A stretch of 64,000 bases of DNA from Chaunax sp. Z400 (taxonomy: Eukaryota; Chordata; Actinopteri; Lophiiformes; Chaunacidae): assembly GCA_037577475.1 (NCBI GenBank), contig CM075202.1:4011501-4075500 (forward strand), written 5' to 3'. The notes beneath the pieces are model-generated. The model did not search any database. It worked only from the letters and a program-made list of their open reading frames with translations, and was not told where the DNA came from. A program made the translations under genes and the position numbers. Position 1 is the stretch's first letter. Each line of letters starts with the position of its first letter. Shown in pieces: positions 47,128 to 61,900 of this stretch.

Positions 47128-48252
47128 TAATTGTTTAAATTGCTGGCACATCAGGAGTCAGGTATTATTTTCAGTCATTTGAGTTTAATTTAGGTTTTAA
47201 AAATAATATTTGAAAATTCTATTTGATTTTGTTTTTTAATTGCTTTTGCATTTAAGGTAGGAAGAAATAAAAGTCTCAGCAGCAATAAAAATAATGGGGG
47301 ACTCAAGAAGTTGCATGCATGTGCTCTAAAGATGCAACTAAAATAAATCAAAATAAATCAAAAACAGGAAAGTCAGAGTAGCTGTTTTCCAATATGGGTG
47401 GTTTAATGCACGAAAATAAATCAAACTATAAATATAATTAGTAATAATAATAAATAAAAAAATTTTCCCCCTATAGGATTCAAACCAACCAACAGAGTAT
47501 TGCCTTGACTGTTTCTTCACCCAAAAATGTAAAATAAACCAATTTAATTAAAATTGAAAGGAGCACGAACTGAGCATCGTCTTTATTTGGCTCAACAGAC
47601 AAACAGTTTAAATGGCTGAGTGGACCAGATCATACCTCCCTTATAAAGTTATACATCATCTCCTCCTACAAGCACATTAATGTAACTCAGTGAAGTAAAT
47701 GTCTCGAGCACATCGAGGCTGTGGGAGCGCAGAGAGCGAGAGAGGAAGAGGGTAATTTATAGTTTGTATACATTTACTGACTCCAGATAGCAGCGACGAC
47801 CCGGATGAGTATATTTTATGTGTCCAGACACAGATACCATCAACATCTCCTCCATTTATAGTGCTGCTCATAACCTCCCTCTGCAGTCCCCACCACCTCA
47901 GATCTGCTCTCCTTTATTATGACTGGAACATCGTGCCACTCGGAGACAAATAAGACGACGGTGTGGTGTTGAAATGTCATTTTGCAATCAGCCTTGTCAT
48001 GATGGTTAACGGTGACGGCTCAAGATTTAAAAGATAGTAGAGATGCACATTATTCCTGCATCTAACTCCAACTGTGCAGCATCATAAAGCTGTTTAAGGA
48101 TATTCACTGACATGATGTAATGACTCACTCCCTCCTTTTAAATGTCTATTAAGTCAGCCTGTGTCTGTCAGAGTAATTATATTATATAAGAGCCCTATAA
48201 ATCTGGAACACTTTCTCCTCACGACCAAATTTCATGTTAATTCTTGCAACTA

Positions 48253-48388
48253 TTCATCCATCTATAACCGCGGGGGGCTGGACACTATCCCAGCTGACAC
48301 TGGGCTCAACAATCATTCACAATCACGCTCACACCTGTGGGCATTAGAGTCACCAATTCATCTATATAGGCTAACCTCTGCACCACCC
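48253..48388 (-). repeat. Family A SINE-like copy, internally deleted
   Basis: TCATCCATCTATAACCGC, GACACTATCCCAGCTGACAC, CACGCTCACACCTGTGGGCA and GAGTCACCAATTCATC are followed directly by GCTAACCTCTGCACCACCC. The middle of the element, including the box-B block, is missing. Confidence 0.65.
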
Positions 48389-48665
48389 CTTAAAACTATA
48401 TGTTCATTCCTATGTAGTCATCACAACTATCAGACATGCTCTCTGGGTGACAGTAGGAACAATGGGATGGTTGTGACACCTTGAATTTACCCAATCAGAA
48501 TCAAGTGAGAGTGATTACATTCATTCTGCACATGTTCAGTTAGATTCTTTCTTCAAGAGATCCACATTTGAAACTCCCAGAGAGAGAAATAGAGTGTTTG
48601 TAAGGTAAAAATTAAACTTTTCCAACAAGTTTTATTAGAATCAGTCATTTGTAGGCGCTAAATAA

Positions 48666-49003
48666 ATGGTGCTGAGGTTATAACAGAAGGCCCAGAGTTC
48701 AAATCCAGACTCGGGGCCTTTGTGTGTGGAGTTATATTCTCCCTGTGTCTCCCTCCGGCTGCTCCAGCCTCCTCCCCCAGTCCAAAAACATGAAATATAG
48801 GTGAAATTGGTGACTCTAAGTTGACTGTAGGTGTGAATGTGAGTGTGAATGGTTGCTTGTCTCTTTATGTGTTGGCCCTGTGATGAACTGGAGACTTGTG
48901 CACAGTGAGCCTCTCGCCCAGTTTTAGCATGGGATCATAGGGTCCAGTCCCCCTGCTACCCTTTTAAAGGATAAGCGGCAACAGAAAGTGGATGGATGGA
49001 TAG
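48666..49003 (+). repeat. Family A SINE-like copy, full length with GGATGGATGG tail
   Basis: It has the box-B-like CCAGAGTTCAAATCCAGAC, TGTGTGTGGAGTTATATTCT, GGTGACTCTAAGTTGACTGT, GTGTGAATGTGAGTGTGAAT and GCCCTGTGATGAACTGGAGA. It ends with GGATAAGCGGCAACAGAAAG and GGATGGATGGATAG. It is the most complete copy and serves as the window's reference for the family. Confidence 0.75.
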
Positions 49004-50049
49004 AAATGATGTTGGTGTACGGGTCAGGTGCGTTCACATGAGGTGAAAACATGGCTTTTCAATGTTTCACAACATTTCATGTTGTATTGAAGCTAAAAAT
49101 ATCTATAATTCAGGCCTAATTAAACCAGATTACATGCTAACTTGATGCTAAAAGTCCTGCTAATAGTCAGTGGAAACATCAGAAAGAGGAGGATAGACAG
49201 GGGAGTCCTTGGAGAGGCTTCACATAAAATAAAGGAAGGTAAATATTGTCTTGTTCTCAAACGCATCATTGTGTAACTTTTTAAGGACGTGTTTGACTCA
49301 TTAAATTATTTTCTTGCTAAATTATTTCATGATTTCCCCATGATTTTTGTCATCTATTGTGAAAAACGGAAGCAAAGAATAGTCATAGAAACGTGACTGA
49401 AAATGTTTTTCATTTTTAATATCTGAATAATTTTTTAATGTGTATTTTAGACAAGCGACAGTAAAGTAACTGTATTTAAATCAGTTTTACAACCTGTACA
49501 TACTTCATAAAACCACTCTATTACCATTATATTTATATATTACCACTATATTTTCTCAGTAGTTGAGTTTATAATAGAGCAAATTGATTATTTGTGTAAA
49601 TGGTTTTTGCTTTATTGTGAAAATCACAAAAGTGTTAAAAAAAACAACAACCTTCTGGTCTCCTCTAGCAAAAGTAATTTTGATGCAAAAATGTGACGAT
49701 TTATCCAGAAAATTTCTAGTCTTTTCCAAAAGTGGCTGCAGCCCAGTGTCGACTGGTTGTATAAGAAAATAGATTTGAGTCAGACTATTGTTTATTAATG
49801 TGCATATGTGCATACATGTAAGAGGAAAGGGAGAGCAATGAAGCAGAGGACAATATTTCCCTTAAAAAAATGGAAAAGTACTAGTTTCCACCACATTATT
49901 CAGCTAAATGTCATTTCTTTCTTTCCTATATTAGCTCATACTGTACACATAAAGCCTGATGTGATGCTGAATAAAGCCCTGCCATTATATCTTAGTCAGG
50001 AAGCTCAAAGCCCTCTGGTATCTGTAGTCATGTTAGCAGCAACATCATA

Positions 50050-50780
50050 GTGAGTGACCCAAAAACCCAGACCACCGCAAAGTCTCTCTACTATGGGGTC
50101 CGTTTTCCTCCTCTCCGGAAAGAGGACCGACCCCCAGAGAGCGGCAGTTTTTCCGTCTTAGCTTAGCATCTTGAATTTCACTTTTCATTTTCCCCTCTCC
50201 TGCCTGTACAGCATACCTGCTGCGTTTGGTTTCGTTTCCATATATACAGGAGACAAACTCCGGCGAAGGCTCGTGAAAATTAATGAAGTGGATGGCACTC
50301 GGCGTCTTAATCTTCACCTTTAATTCACGCTGGAAGAAAAGACGTCGGAGTTATGATAAAGCCAGTTTCCATGAAAGGCCGGGAAATCCCCCGGCACTTT
50401 ATCAACCCAATATTAACTGTTAAATGCTCACATATTAAATGTCTGGGTGGGTTGAGTCTCAAATTATGCTGGACGAGCTATAAATTACATTAGTATTTGC
50501 AAATGTACAATAACAATAACAATCCAAATGCTTAGCATAATACTGAGGGGCCTTGATTTGTGAACTGTCCTAAGAACTTTTATGAGCAGGATAGGAGAAA
50601 GTCCATCTGGCCTGTATTTAATGTCAGCCTTTCCCCTTCCATTAAAAGCTGTCCTATACGTCCCTCTTGGCAACCCGGGACGAGGCAACACATAAAACAA
50701 ACCAGCCTTTGCAGATTTCACCAATATTTTACGCTGTGAAAAAGTAACTGTGTAAAACAAATTACGTCTGCGAGAGAAGA
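50050..50780. promoter_or_regulatory. Candidate conserved non-coding element downstream of hlx
   Basis: About 700 bp of unique sequence lies between repeats. It has homeodomain and GATA-type cores (GTGAAAATTAATGAAG, GTCTTAATCTTCACC, GTTATGATAAAGCC, GCTATAAATTACATTAG) and even composition. No frame resembles a protein. As sequence near a developmental gene it is a reasonable enhancer candidate. Conservation was not tested. Confidence 0.35.
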
Positions 50781-51411
50781 GGCGGGGGTCTCCGTCTGCA
50801 GCGGCTGAGGGATTAATGTGACTAAAAGCTGTGACGTCTCTGGTGCTTTGAGGTATTATCTGTGAAGTTGTTTGATAGGCTGATGGAGATTTCTCCTCCG
50901 TTGTCGTAATGCATCAGAGGAGGCCTTAAAGTCTGCGGGCCTGCGAGAGGAAAAGGAGTGCACCGATGTTTGGCCATAACTCAACCAGCGCTTGGAAAAC
51001 TGCAGCCGATGGATGCACCGCGCTTAAAAGTGAAGGTTTACTTTAGTAATTCTGCTCCCTCCTCATCGGAGAGACGATTATGACGCTGCCAGTAATTGTC
51101 ATGATGGTAATGTGTCGTAGAGGAAGAAGTACTCAGATACTTTTAGGTAAAAGTAACAATACCACAGTGTAGAAAAACTCCATTAAATGTAAACATGCAT
51201 AAAAGTATTTCTGCCTCTGTGGAATAGACATAAGAAATAGTATGAAATGGAAATACCACGATAAAATACTATTACCTCAAAGTTGTTCTTGAGTACATTA
51301 CTTAAATATAAAATACGGCATTGTTAAAATTATGTTACCCATCCTTTGCAGTTTGATTGTCATATCCACTCTTCTGTCTTAATTTGTGACCGTTTTAAGA
51401 CAATCTTGTGT
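50781..51411. other. hlx downstream flank, no gene seen
   Basis: The GC-richer unique segment at 50780-51110 may extend the preceding candidate element. 51115-51410 is AT-rich. Confidence 0.45.
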
Positions 51412-51744
51412 TTAAAGGAACGTTGAATGTTAATGGAAAAGTTAGGTGTCTTTTATTAGTCTGACTAAACATTTCAGGAGCTTCACAGCAAATTGCAGCA
51501 TTCTCTTAAACAACCGAAGAAAATGGGGACTTGTTTTAAAACGTTAAAAAAAAAAAAAAAAAAAAAATCTACAAGATCAATGAGCCAAACAGCTGAAGTT
51601 GATCTTGTCTAGCGGATTATCGATCTTGTGCACCCACATCAGATGTGGTGTTAGCTTTTAGCTTTAGTGGCTTCCATCAACATGGGGATAATTATCAAGT
51701 AGATAATGACTGAATTTTCATTTTCAGATGAACTGTTCCTTTAA
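51412..51744. mobile_element. 333-bp TTAA-bounded MITE
   Basis: The left end is TTAAAGGAACGTTGAATG. The right end is CAGATGAACTGTTCCTTTAA, whose complement begins TTAAAGGAACAGTTCATCTG. Both ends are TTAA, the target of piggyBac-type transposases. The interior holds TTTTATTAGTCTGACTAAAC, an A22 run (51546-51567) and TAGATAATGACTGAATTTTC, blocks I know from a common percomorph repeat. It is non-coding. Confidence 0.65.
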
Positions 51745-53320
51745 CGAGGTAAATAACCCAACAACTTAAATCTAACACCAACAATGGGCCAAAATAACCT
51801 CTTATCTTATCCACAAGTAACCCCGTCAATGTGTTGGTGCTATATTCACCCAGTAATTCTATTTATGTAGCTTATATGATGCTGCTGTAAATCAGATATC
51901 ATGGCTTAAAAGGTGATCATATTTTTTTTTGTAAAATCGGGGAAAGCAAAGTAACTAAAGCTGCAAATAGTGGAGAAAAAAGTACAGTATTTCCCTCTTA
52001 AATGTAGAGGAGTATAAAAAAGAGAGGATGGAAATACTCCAGTGCTTCAAAATGGTATTAAAGTGTAGTATTTGAGTAAATGTCCAGTTATGTTGCCCAG
52101 TTTTCATGCATTTCTAAATTACACCCTGGCTATTCTAATATATCTGACATAAACGAATAGTTTACGGCGCCCACTTTAAACAGAGATGTCAACTTTTGGC
52201 CGATGTGCTTTACACCCCAAAGCGAAAGTGCGTGTTCGTCGTCAGTGGAGCATTTTATTCAGCTGCTGCAACTACGCAAGTGAGTGTTGATGCTCTGGAG
52301 GTGGCTCTGATTCCTTCAGAGGTATGTTTGTTCCATCAAACACTGATTTATGACATCGGCTGGATGCTTTTTTCCTAAATGAGCTCTGAATCATCTGCAT
52401 GAGACGCGGCTTCCTCCTGAGACTAGAAAAATATTATTACACGGTAAAAACCTTTAATTTGATAGCAGGCCAAAATGTTTCCAGCCGCCCCCACCATCAT
52501 AACCAGTATCAAATCTTTTATTTATGGACCTTTATTCCAAACACAGTTGGGCTGTTTCTCCCTGAAAGAAGAAAGTGTGAAGTCGATGTGGAGAAACTGC
52601 GAAATGCACATTAAACACCACAAGAGAGTTTGTGTTTGATGTATTGCATGTGAAACACTTCATATTAGTCTTCAGTAAATATGTCTTCAAGTGTTTTCTC
52701 TCAGCATTCGCACACAGAGGACTGTTCTGCAGCTGCACACGCACCAAACATGTTCACCGGCGCTGAAAGTTGAGCCCCTCGTACAGGAGCTGTCGCCACA
52801 TTTCCAAAAAGCCACATTATTGAGTGCTTTTTTAACATGTTCGCAGTTTTCCAAGCATCTTGGCTTTGCTTTCAATACCAGGCCCTTGCCAGCAGTTGGG
52901 AGTGGAAGAGGCAAAAAAAAAAAAAAAAAAAAGAAGAAGAAAAAAAAAGACATCTCAAGTTAAATTTAAAGATGTGTTTCTCTTGGAAGCCAGGCTGTGC
53001 TGCCATAAACCAAGGGAGACATTTTCATGCTCCACATTCTTCATGGTTTCTCTCTGAGTTTCCTCCCTTCCTTTCTCACTCCACCTTGGCTCCAGAGATA
53101 CCTACTGCTGCTCTGGCTGCGGCCCACAACCAGCGGGGTATTGTGGGGTGGTTAGTTCCTCCCTCTCAGCCTGAACAGAAGCCCTCATCTCACCCGTCTT
53201 CACCAAAAAAGCTCTCCTGGCTGTCCTTGGATGGCTCAGACAGTGGAGGATCCCTCAGAGAATCCACCTCCTGGGCATCACTGCTTAAGCTCTCTTTCAC
53301 CACCCCTCTTAAATAATACG
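51745..53320. other. hlx downstream flank, no gene confirmed
   Basis: An A/GAA-rich tract lies at 52913-52949. A + strand frame from about 52960 to 53316 stays open and reads Ser/Pro-rich (for example KKLSWLSLDGSDSGGS). It has no recognised family, splice context or conserved start. See findings. Confidence 0.4.
52913..52949. repeat. A-rich simple repeat
   Basis: A20 followed by (GAA)n and A9. It may be the tail of an old retroposed sequence. Confidence 0.8.
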
Positions 53321-55888
<2,568 letters not shown>

Positions 55889-56429
55889 GTTTGCACGTAT
55901 TTAAGTGCATGAACAAGAGCATGAGTGCAAGCCCTGTAACCCATATGTGCAAGGGGTGAGAGTTCAGTTCCTGCAGGGGTTTGTTTGGAATATATGACAC
56001 TGCACAGCTGGCCTAATCATCTGTGCATATCTGACTATAAAACTTTACTGAGCGTCACCAGAGCCAGCTGCCTTTATCAGTGGACACGGAGTCATTCCCA
56101 CTCGGGACGGACGGAGGCCTCAACCCCAGGCCTGCTGCTCGCTCTGTTTGAGGTGCATTTAGATACTCCTTGTGTGTGGAGACGTCACTGCAGTTAAACT
56201 GCACTCAGTCAAAGCAAGAGACTCACTTATGAGATGATTAATGTGAGTGGAAATAATCAGGATTTAAAGTTCAAGGCTGGACTGTTGCACCTTCACTGGG
56301 TCTCACAACGTTACAGAGGCCTAATGGAGGATCACTGATAGAGCGAACCTCGAGGTGGTAGGACAGGATGGGTTTTAGTTCAATCAGTTCCTGATTGGCT
56401 GTTATTTTGTCATTTATTTCCCCATGTTT

Positions 56430-56640
56430 TCTGTTTTAACTTATCACTCACCCCCCCACTTATTTCAGATTTCCTCCCTCCTGTGTGTTTTCCCTTCCTT
56501 GTGATTGTCTGCCCCGCCCTGATTGGTGTCACCTGGGTCTCGTTTTCCTTCCTTCACAGAGTGCATAATCATTGTGTTCCTTCCCTTCTGTGCCTCATGT
56601 TCCAGCCTTTCTTCTATGCCATGTCCCAAATTGCCAACAG
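56430..56640 (+). repeat. Teleost interspersed repeat, class uncertain
   Basis: CCTTGTGATTGTCTGCCCCG, CCCTGATTGGTGTCACCTGG and GTCTCGTTTTCC form a block order I have seen repeatedly in fish retroelement-like repeats. No coding remnant is visible. Confidence 0.35.
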
Positions 56641-56654
56641 TGCTTCCATACTCA

Positions 56655-56865
56655 ACCTGGCTATGAGTGTAAAAGTGCGTTCACACTACCAAGTGTGCCA
56701 AAATGCAATATGCTATGAGTACCCGGATGGCACACTCAAAACAACCCAAAAGTTGAGTGTGGAACGATGGACACTTCTCACCCTCAATGGTCGCCATCTT
56801 GGCTACGTAGCAGGAAGGGGAGGGGCTTAGGAGACTTATCAAGCTGGTGAAAATTATAGCCGAGG
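56655..56865. mobile_element. ISL2EU/Harbinger-like non-autonomous transposon fragment
   Basis: TGCGTTCACACTACCAAGTG, GAGTACCCGGATGGCACACT, GAACGATGGACACTTCTCAC, CTCAATGGTCGCCATCTTGG and CTACGTAGCAGGAAGG are blocks I recognise from a fish DNA transposon family. The family name is tentative. Confidence 0.4.
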
Positions 56866-57294
56866 AAGCGACGGTTACGGCAGAGAACAGCAGCAACATA
56901 TAAATAAATAAAAAATTATTTTATCCATTTGTGTGTTTAGTTGTTTTAAATTGTAAGGTTTGAAGTAATGTTTATGTATTAGAAAGAGAAGCTGTTTTTA
57001 CTGCCTGCTGCACAGACACTAATAAAGGTTTGATAATGGTTACACTTCTCTAGTTTATAGCAGATATGCCTCTTTAACATGTTTATGTGGATTTCCTGTG
57101 TTTAGATCAGCTGGTTAAAGAGGTCAAACAAACTTTCTGTGTTGCTTTATGTTTTGAATCCATCTTTAACACTAAACACTCCTATTAGAATAAAATGTTT
57201 GCTTTATCGCTGCAAAAAATTTAAAAAAAAGTCAGTTTATCTCTGGATTTAATTTTGGTCATATTTGGTTTACATGAGTTTTTAATCACTGTTA

Positions 57295-57425
57295 ATAACC
57301 TCCTCTAAAGAAGTTATGTTTTCACCCATCTGTTTGCTTGTTTGTTTGTTGGTTGGCAGGACTACAGAAAAACCTCTGGACATATTTAAATCAATCTTGG
57401 CAGAGGGGGGGGACATGGGCCACAC
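57295..57425 (+). repeat. Family B repeat, 5' fragment
   Basis: CCTCCTCTAAAGAAGTTATG, TTTTCACCCATCTGTTTGC, GGACTACAGAAAAACCTCTG and TTGGCAGAGGGGGGGGACAT. It is in the same orientation and order as at 12225. Confidence 0.6.
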
Positions 57426-60040
57426 AAAAAGCAATGAACCGAATTCCACAAAACATAATGGAGCGCTGGATTAAAATAAATTGCATTTGTGTCTTTGTAT
57501 CCAGAAAAGGCCACCAGACAAAGCCAGAGAACATGTCCTCTGATTCCTGATGGTGTCACATGAAATATTTTACTGACTAAAAGTTTCCTCCCAGTACAGT
57601 CGAATGAGAAATCCTGGCCATGCATCATTGCTCACCACTCTACATCCCTCTACACACCCTGTTTTCCTCTGACACACATTTGACCTCAGGCCCACAGCAT
57701 CCATCAGGTGATCATTACAAGTTGGAGGTCACGACCCGCACACTCCAATCACCACACCTCTGCCTCTTCCTGCAGTAACCCTGTGCTGCATACATACCCC
57801 TCACTTCCCCTCATGCTGAAAAAAAGGTTTCATAATGTTTCCCCTGACACAAGGTTGTGGATCGAGGTATAAAGCGATCCTTCCTGACTGCAGGAAACAG
57901 TCACAGGAAATGGAGATGCACTGCGCCACTTTGAGTGCCACTCAAGTTTATTTATTTTGACAGATTTCTCTTTTTTTTCATGGGAATTCCCTTCCCTGCA
58001 CGTCTCTTGGAATCAAAGAGTCGTCGTCTGGGAGTTGGAGGAACATCTACTTGTCGTGTAGCTTGTTGACGCTACAGAAGGGATCACCTCCCTTCCCTTT
58101 GCCGCATCGACACCCTCTTCCTCCTCATCCTCATCCTCCTCCAAACAAAACCTCATGTGGGTAATCCAATTAGTTAATCTCACTTTTGACACACTTGCGC
58201 TTGTTTGCAGTATAGCCATGCCACGGATCCTCGCATAAGAAGCTGTTTAAGAGGACGGAGAGGCAGAGAGAGTCTGAGTGAGGCTATTGATTATGAGCCT
58301 TAAACAGACAGGGAGACATCTGGCTTGCATTACTGCCTGTGATGGGATGCAGGGCTCCACGGCAGCCGGCACACACAGGCCACACGACGTACAGGCCCAT
58401 GCTGTGCAGCCTGTAATTACTGCCAATGGGATGTTCTGGGGGAATAGGAGTATGTAGGAGTATGTCATCTAAAGCTAAAACAGGTTGGTTGTGGATTTTC
58501 CATCATTCAAAAGCTTGATGGTTCAATTTATCTTGACCTCTCCAACTAAAGAATGATTAATTTAGCCATTTTGAGACATGGTGCTGTGCTCTACATAGCA
58601 GGACTGCATCTAAAACTTATTCCCAACATCAATCAATCTGCTGTTTATTTAAATCAATTAAGTTTGGACTGTAAATGTTTACGAAAAAGCCTGTAAATTT
58701 TTACAGAATCTAAAGTGATGACTTCAAAATGCATCTGTTGTCTAACCAGTAATGTAAATCAAATTATATTCAATTTATCATAATAAAAGATAACTAAAAC
58801 AAGTAATCGAGAAGCTAAAACCAGCATGAAAATGACCTAAACAATCTAAATTTCAGATCAATTTTCTGTCATTCAACTAATAAGAATACAGGCGACTCCA
58901 CAACTGTCAGAAATGACTATATATATAAAAATGAGTTATGAATATTTTTGAAAAACTGATGACATAGTAAACAAATTGTATTAAAATGTAATTACAAGGT
59001 GGAAGTAAAAGATCAAATTCAAAAAGGAAACTTTCATAGAATTTCATGGATGACGACTGTGTTGAAACACTGAAATTAATTATAAAAAAATATCAAAAAC
59101 ATCTGTGAGAGAGCAGGTGGTGTGTTACAACTACAGCTGCAATTTAATGCTAGGTTAGGAATTTACTACCGTAAGTGTATGTAATAAATTAGTCTGGTGG
59201 CGAAGCTCAAGAAATTTACACAGTGATGTGTATTTGGCGAGTTGGCAAAGACTTCGCTTTGCTGCTTATGAACCATTATTGTCTTGTCTTGATGTGGAAG
59301 TAAACGCATTCTCCAAAGCCGTTTATTACGTTTCTCACAGTCCTGTCACCGTCTTGTAACATCTTTTGCAGACATCTCTGTTGCCACTTGGTAACGCTAA
59401 CGTTGTCTTCTGCGACCAAAAAAAAAAACTGGACATTGTTCTTTTACTTTCGTGGCTTTCTCTCCCTCAGGGCCAATTCCTCAGGACACATGGTCCGACT
59501 GATGGTTTTGCAATAAGAAAGTCAAACTGCCACAGGGAAGCAATGGCAAACAGTCTCTCTGCAATATCAATTATCAGTGTGGCAAGATGGAGATTATTGA
59601 CTTAACTGGTCTAAACATCAACAATGAGTGATTTAAGGCCTCCTCGCAGTGTCGGAGATTTGTGTATTTTTCTTAACCAGAGGTGGTAGAGAAGAAATAT
59701 CTTTATTTATTCTTTCAAGGCGAAGATGCAGGCGGCGAGCTGCACAATCAGGCCGTGTCATCTTAGCAGAACAAGACGTAAAGCTGTTGTGACTCTAATG
59801 TGCTTGTTTGGGGTTGCGGGGGAGCGTTGATGAGGTGGGAGCGGGTCACGTCGTGGTGGTGAGTAACACTAACAGCACTAAATCACCTTTAAAGTTAAAC
59901 TGATCCGACAGTCATACATTATGTCTGAAGATAACTTTGTCTGTGCAACAAGTGAAGCAGAGATTTGAGGCGATAGTCCTCAAACGGTGTGTGAATGTGG
60001 CTCATGTTAGCTTATAAAGTTTATTAACTTTGTTAATAAT
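57426..60040. other. Intergenic, no gene seen
   Basis: Mostly AT-rich. 58000-58460 has higher GC and frames on the minus strand without any recognised product; it may be regulatory. No RNA gene was recognised. Confidence 0.45.
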
Positions 60041-60196
60041 GAAAAACTTTTTTTTTAATCCATTCAGTAGTTTTAAATGTACAGAAACGCCATATTTAAC
60101 AATGTCTAAGAAAGAGGGAAAAAAAATTGCTGGATCGATTCCTTTATCTGGGCCCAAATGAACCTTACATGGGTTCAATTCAATTCAATTCAAGAT
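60041..60196 (-). repeat. Family B fragment plus (TTCAA)n tail
   Basis: AATCCATTCAGTAGTTTTAA, AAGAAAGAGGGAAAAAAAAT and GGATCGATTCCTTTATCTGG are family B blocks in reverse. GGGTTCAATTCAATTCAATT at 60171-60190 is an L2-type tail repeat abutting it. Confidence 0.5.
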
Positions 60197-60284
60197 CAAT
60201 ATTTGAAATCTACACAGGTGATTTCTTCTCTAACAATGATCATAAGTGAATTTAAGTGATTACATTGAACAAGAAAACTATAAA

Positions 60285-60525
60285 ACAAACTAGAGCGGTG
60301 CTTGAATTGTCACTAACGGACAGTCAGAAGAGACGCAATGCATTCTGGGGCACTTGAGTATGTGCGGTGAGTTCACGCCACAAATTCTTGCTAATCTAAT
60401 ATACATCTGGGCATTTCTAACACTCAAAATCCACATATTATGCAGCTGAAACACTGCATAGTCAATTTGATACTCAGAATGAATAATACATCAGTATGAG
60501 ATTCTGAACACAGCCAAGGTTAGAA
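60285..60525. mobile_element. Harbinger-like non-autonomous transposon fragment
   Basis: AAGAGACGCAATGCATTCTG, GCACTTGAGTATGTGCGGTG, CTAACACTCAAAATCCACAT, ATTATGCAGCTGAAACACTG and GAGATTCTGAACACAGCC are blocks I recognise from a fish DNA transposon. It is probably related to the segment at 56655-56865. Confidence 0.45.
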
Positions 60526-61399
60526 TTTATTCCAGGGTCTTTATTGTAAATTGCATTATATTCTACATGTGTTGTTTTTATGTACTCTTGACTTACAGCT
60601 CTGCAGGGTTCGGCTGCACAGCTCCAGCATGCATCGGACTGCAGGTTCTACCGCAGCGTCTCATCTATCAGGTCTCCCATGACGTCTCAAGTATTTAAGT
60701 GCATGCACATACATGTGTGCTCACTTTTTATGCACCCTGTGACATGACAGACACTGAAGCTTAACCAAAAGGCAATAATTTACTAATGCACTCCTCAGCC
60801 CGGGCTCCCTGGGCCTGTCTGCGTCTCCTGATGGATGCTGACGGCTCCATAGATGGACTGCTGCTGATAGGGAGTGACCAGAGAGGAGCCTGATTAAAAG
60901 TAGTGGAGCACGGCGGAGGGTGATAACCCCAATCCAGCGGTGATGAATCCACTCTGGACAGGCCGCTGTCTCATTAGGGTCTAACCTCAGCCAGGCACTG
61001 CGTGTCCAAATAAACTTTGAAACAATCCTGCTTTTATCAGCAGGATTATGCTTGTTTTCCTTTCCACGGTTTTCCTTGTGTGGGCTCGTAGAGCCCATCC
61101 TCCCCCCCCTGTCTGCCTCTATAAACTCAAGGTGTGATTCACCAGCCCTGGCTCTGCTGTGTTTACACAATTCTGGGTCTATCTTCTTGAATTAATGAGC
61201 CCAACAGCACCATTAGACAACTATTTGTCCGACTAATCTGGAGCCAATATGAAATAGTGAGAAAAAGTTGGAATAATCTGCCCTTTATTTGTGATAACAT
61301 AAACAGTGGAGTTGTTTAAAGGATGATAACATTAAATATTGGGCCTGGGGAGGGGGACAGAAAGAGGTAGTTTACATTCTCACTGGAGTAGTCTTGATA
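60526..61399. other. Intergenic, no gene confirmed
   Basis: 60720-61170 is GC-richer with a minus-strand frame of about 150 codons that resembles no protein. It could be regulatory DNA. Confidence 0.4.
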
Positions 61400-61900
61400 A
61401 CAGGCCAGGGGGAATATGAGCCCCTTTAAATGTGTGCATTAGTGTAATTTATTGGGCTTCCCTCTCAGCCCTGCTGTTCCTCCAGCTCTTTTTTTTCCCA
61501 AACAAAAGACAGGCCAAGGCTCCAGAATGAATGGGAGTGAAAAATCATTCACAGTTGATAATCACATAAAACAATGCCATATTTGCTGCTTAATGAGCAC
61601 AAAACGCTCAGCCTCCTCCCTCCTATCAGGATTAGGCGACTCCTCCAAGCGGATCCGTGATTTGATTTAGACCCGGTGATTTGGAAACGCTTCGGTTTTT
61701 TGGAGTGGTTATACGACGAGAGTCGGGGAGGGCGGGGTGAGGCCACAGATTTCATAATTCTTTGTGTATGTCTGGAAGTCATCCACGCGTTCCGATTTTT
61801 AACCAATTTATGTCCAAAAGGAATGACCCTGGGAATTAATGAGGTTCTGGCCATGAGTTCCAGGACTGCAAGGTCAAGTAAATCATGCTTTAGGGCTCCA
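61400..61900. promoter_or_regulatory. Candidate conserved non-coding element
   Basis: Unique, even-composition sequence with open frames on both strands but no protein resemblance. Motifs include GTGTAATTTATTGGGC, GCTTAATGAGCACAAAACGC, ACCAATTTATGTCC and GGGAATTAATGAGG. Conservation was not tested. Confidence 0.3.

Larger units (their letters stand above)
47128..50049. other. hlx downstream flank, repeats, no gene seen
   Basis: It contains two family A copies (48253-48388, 48666-49003) and otherwise AT-rich sequence. No exon or RNA gene was recognised. Confidence 0.5.
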
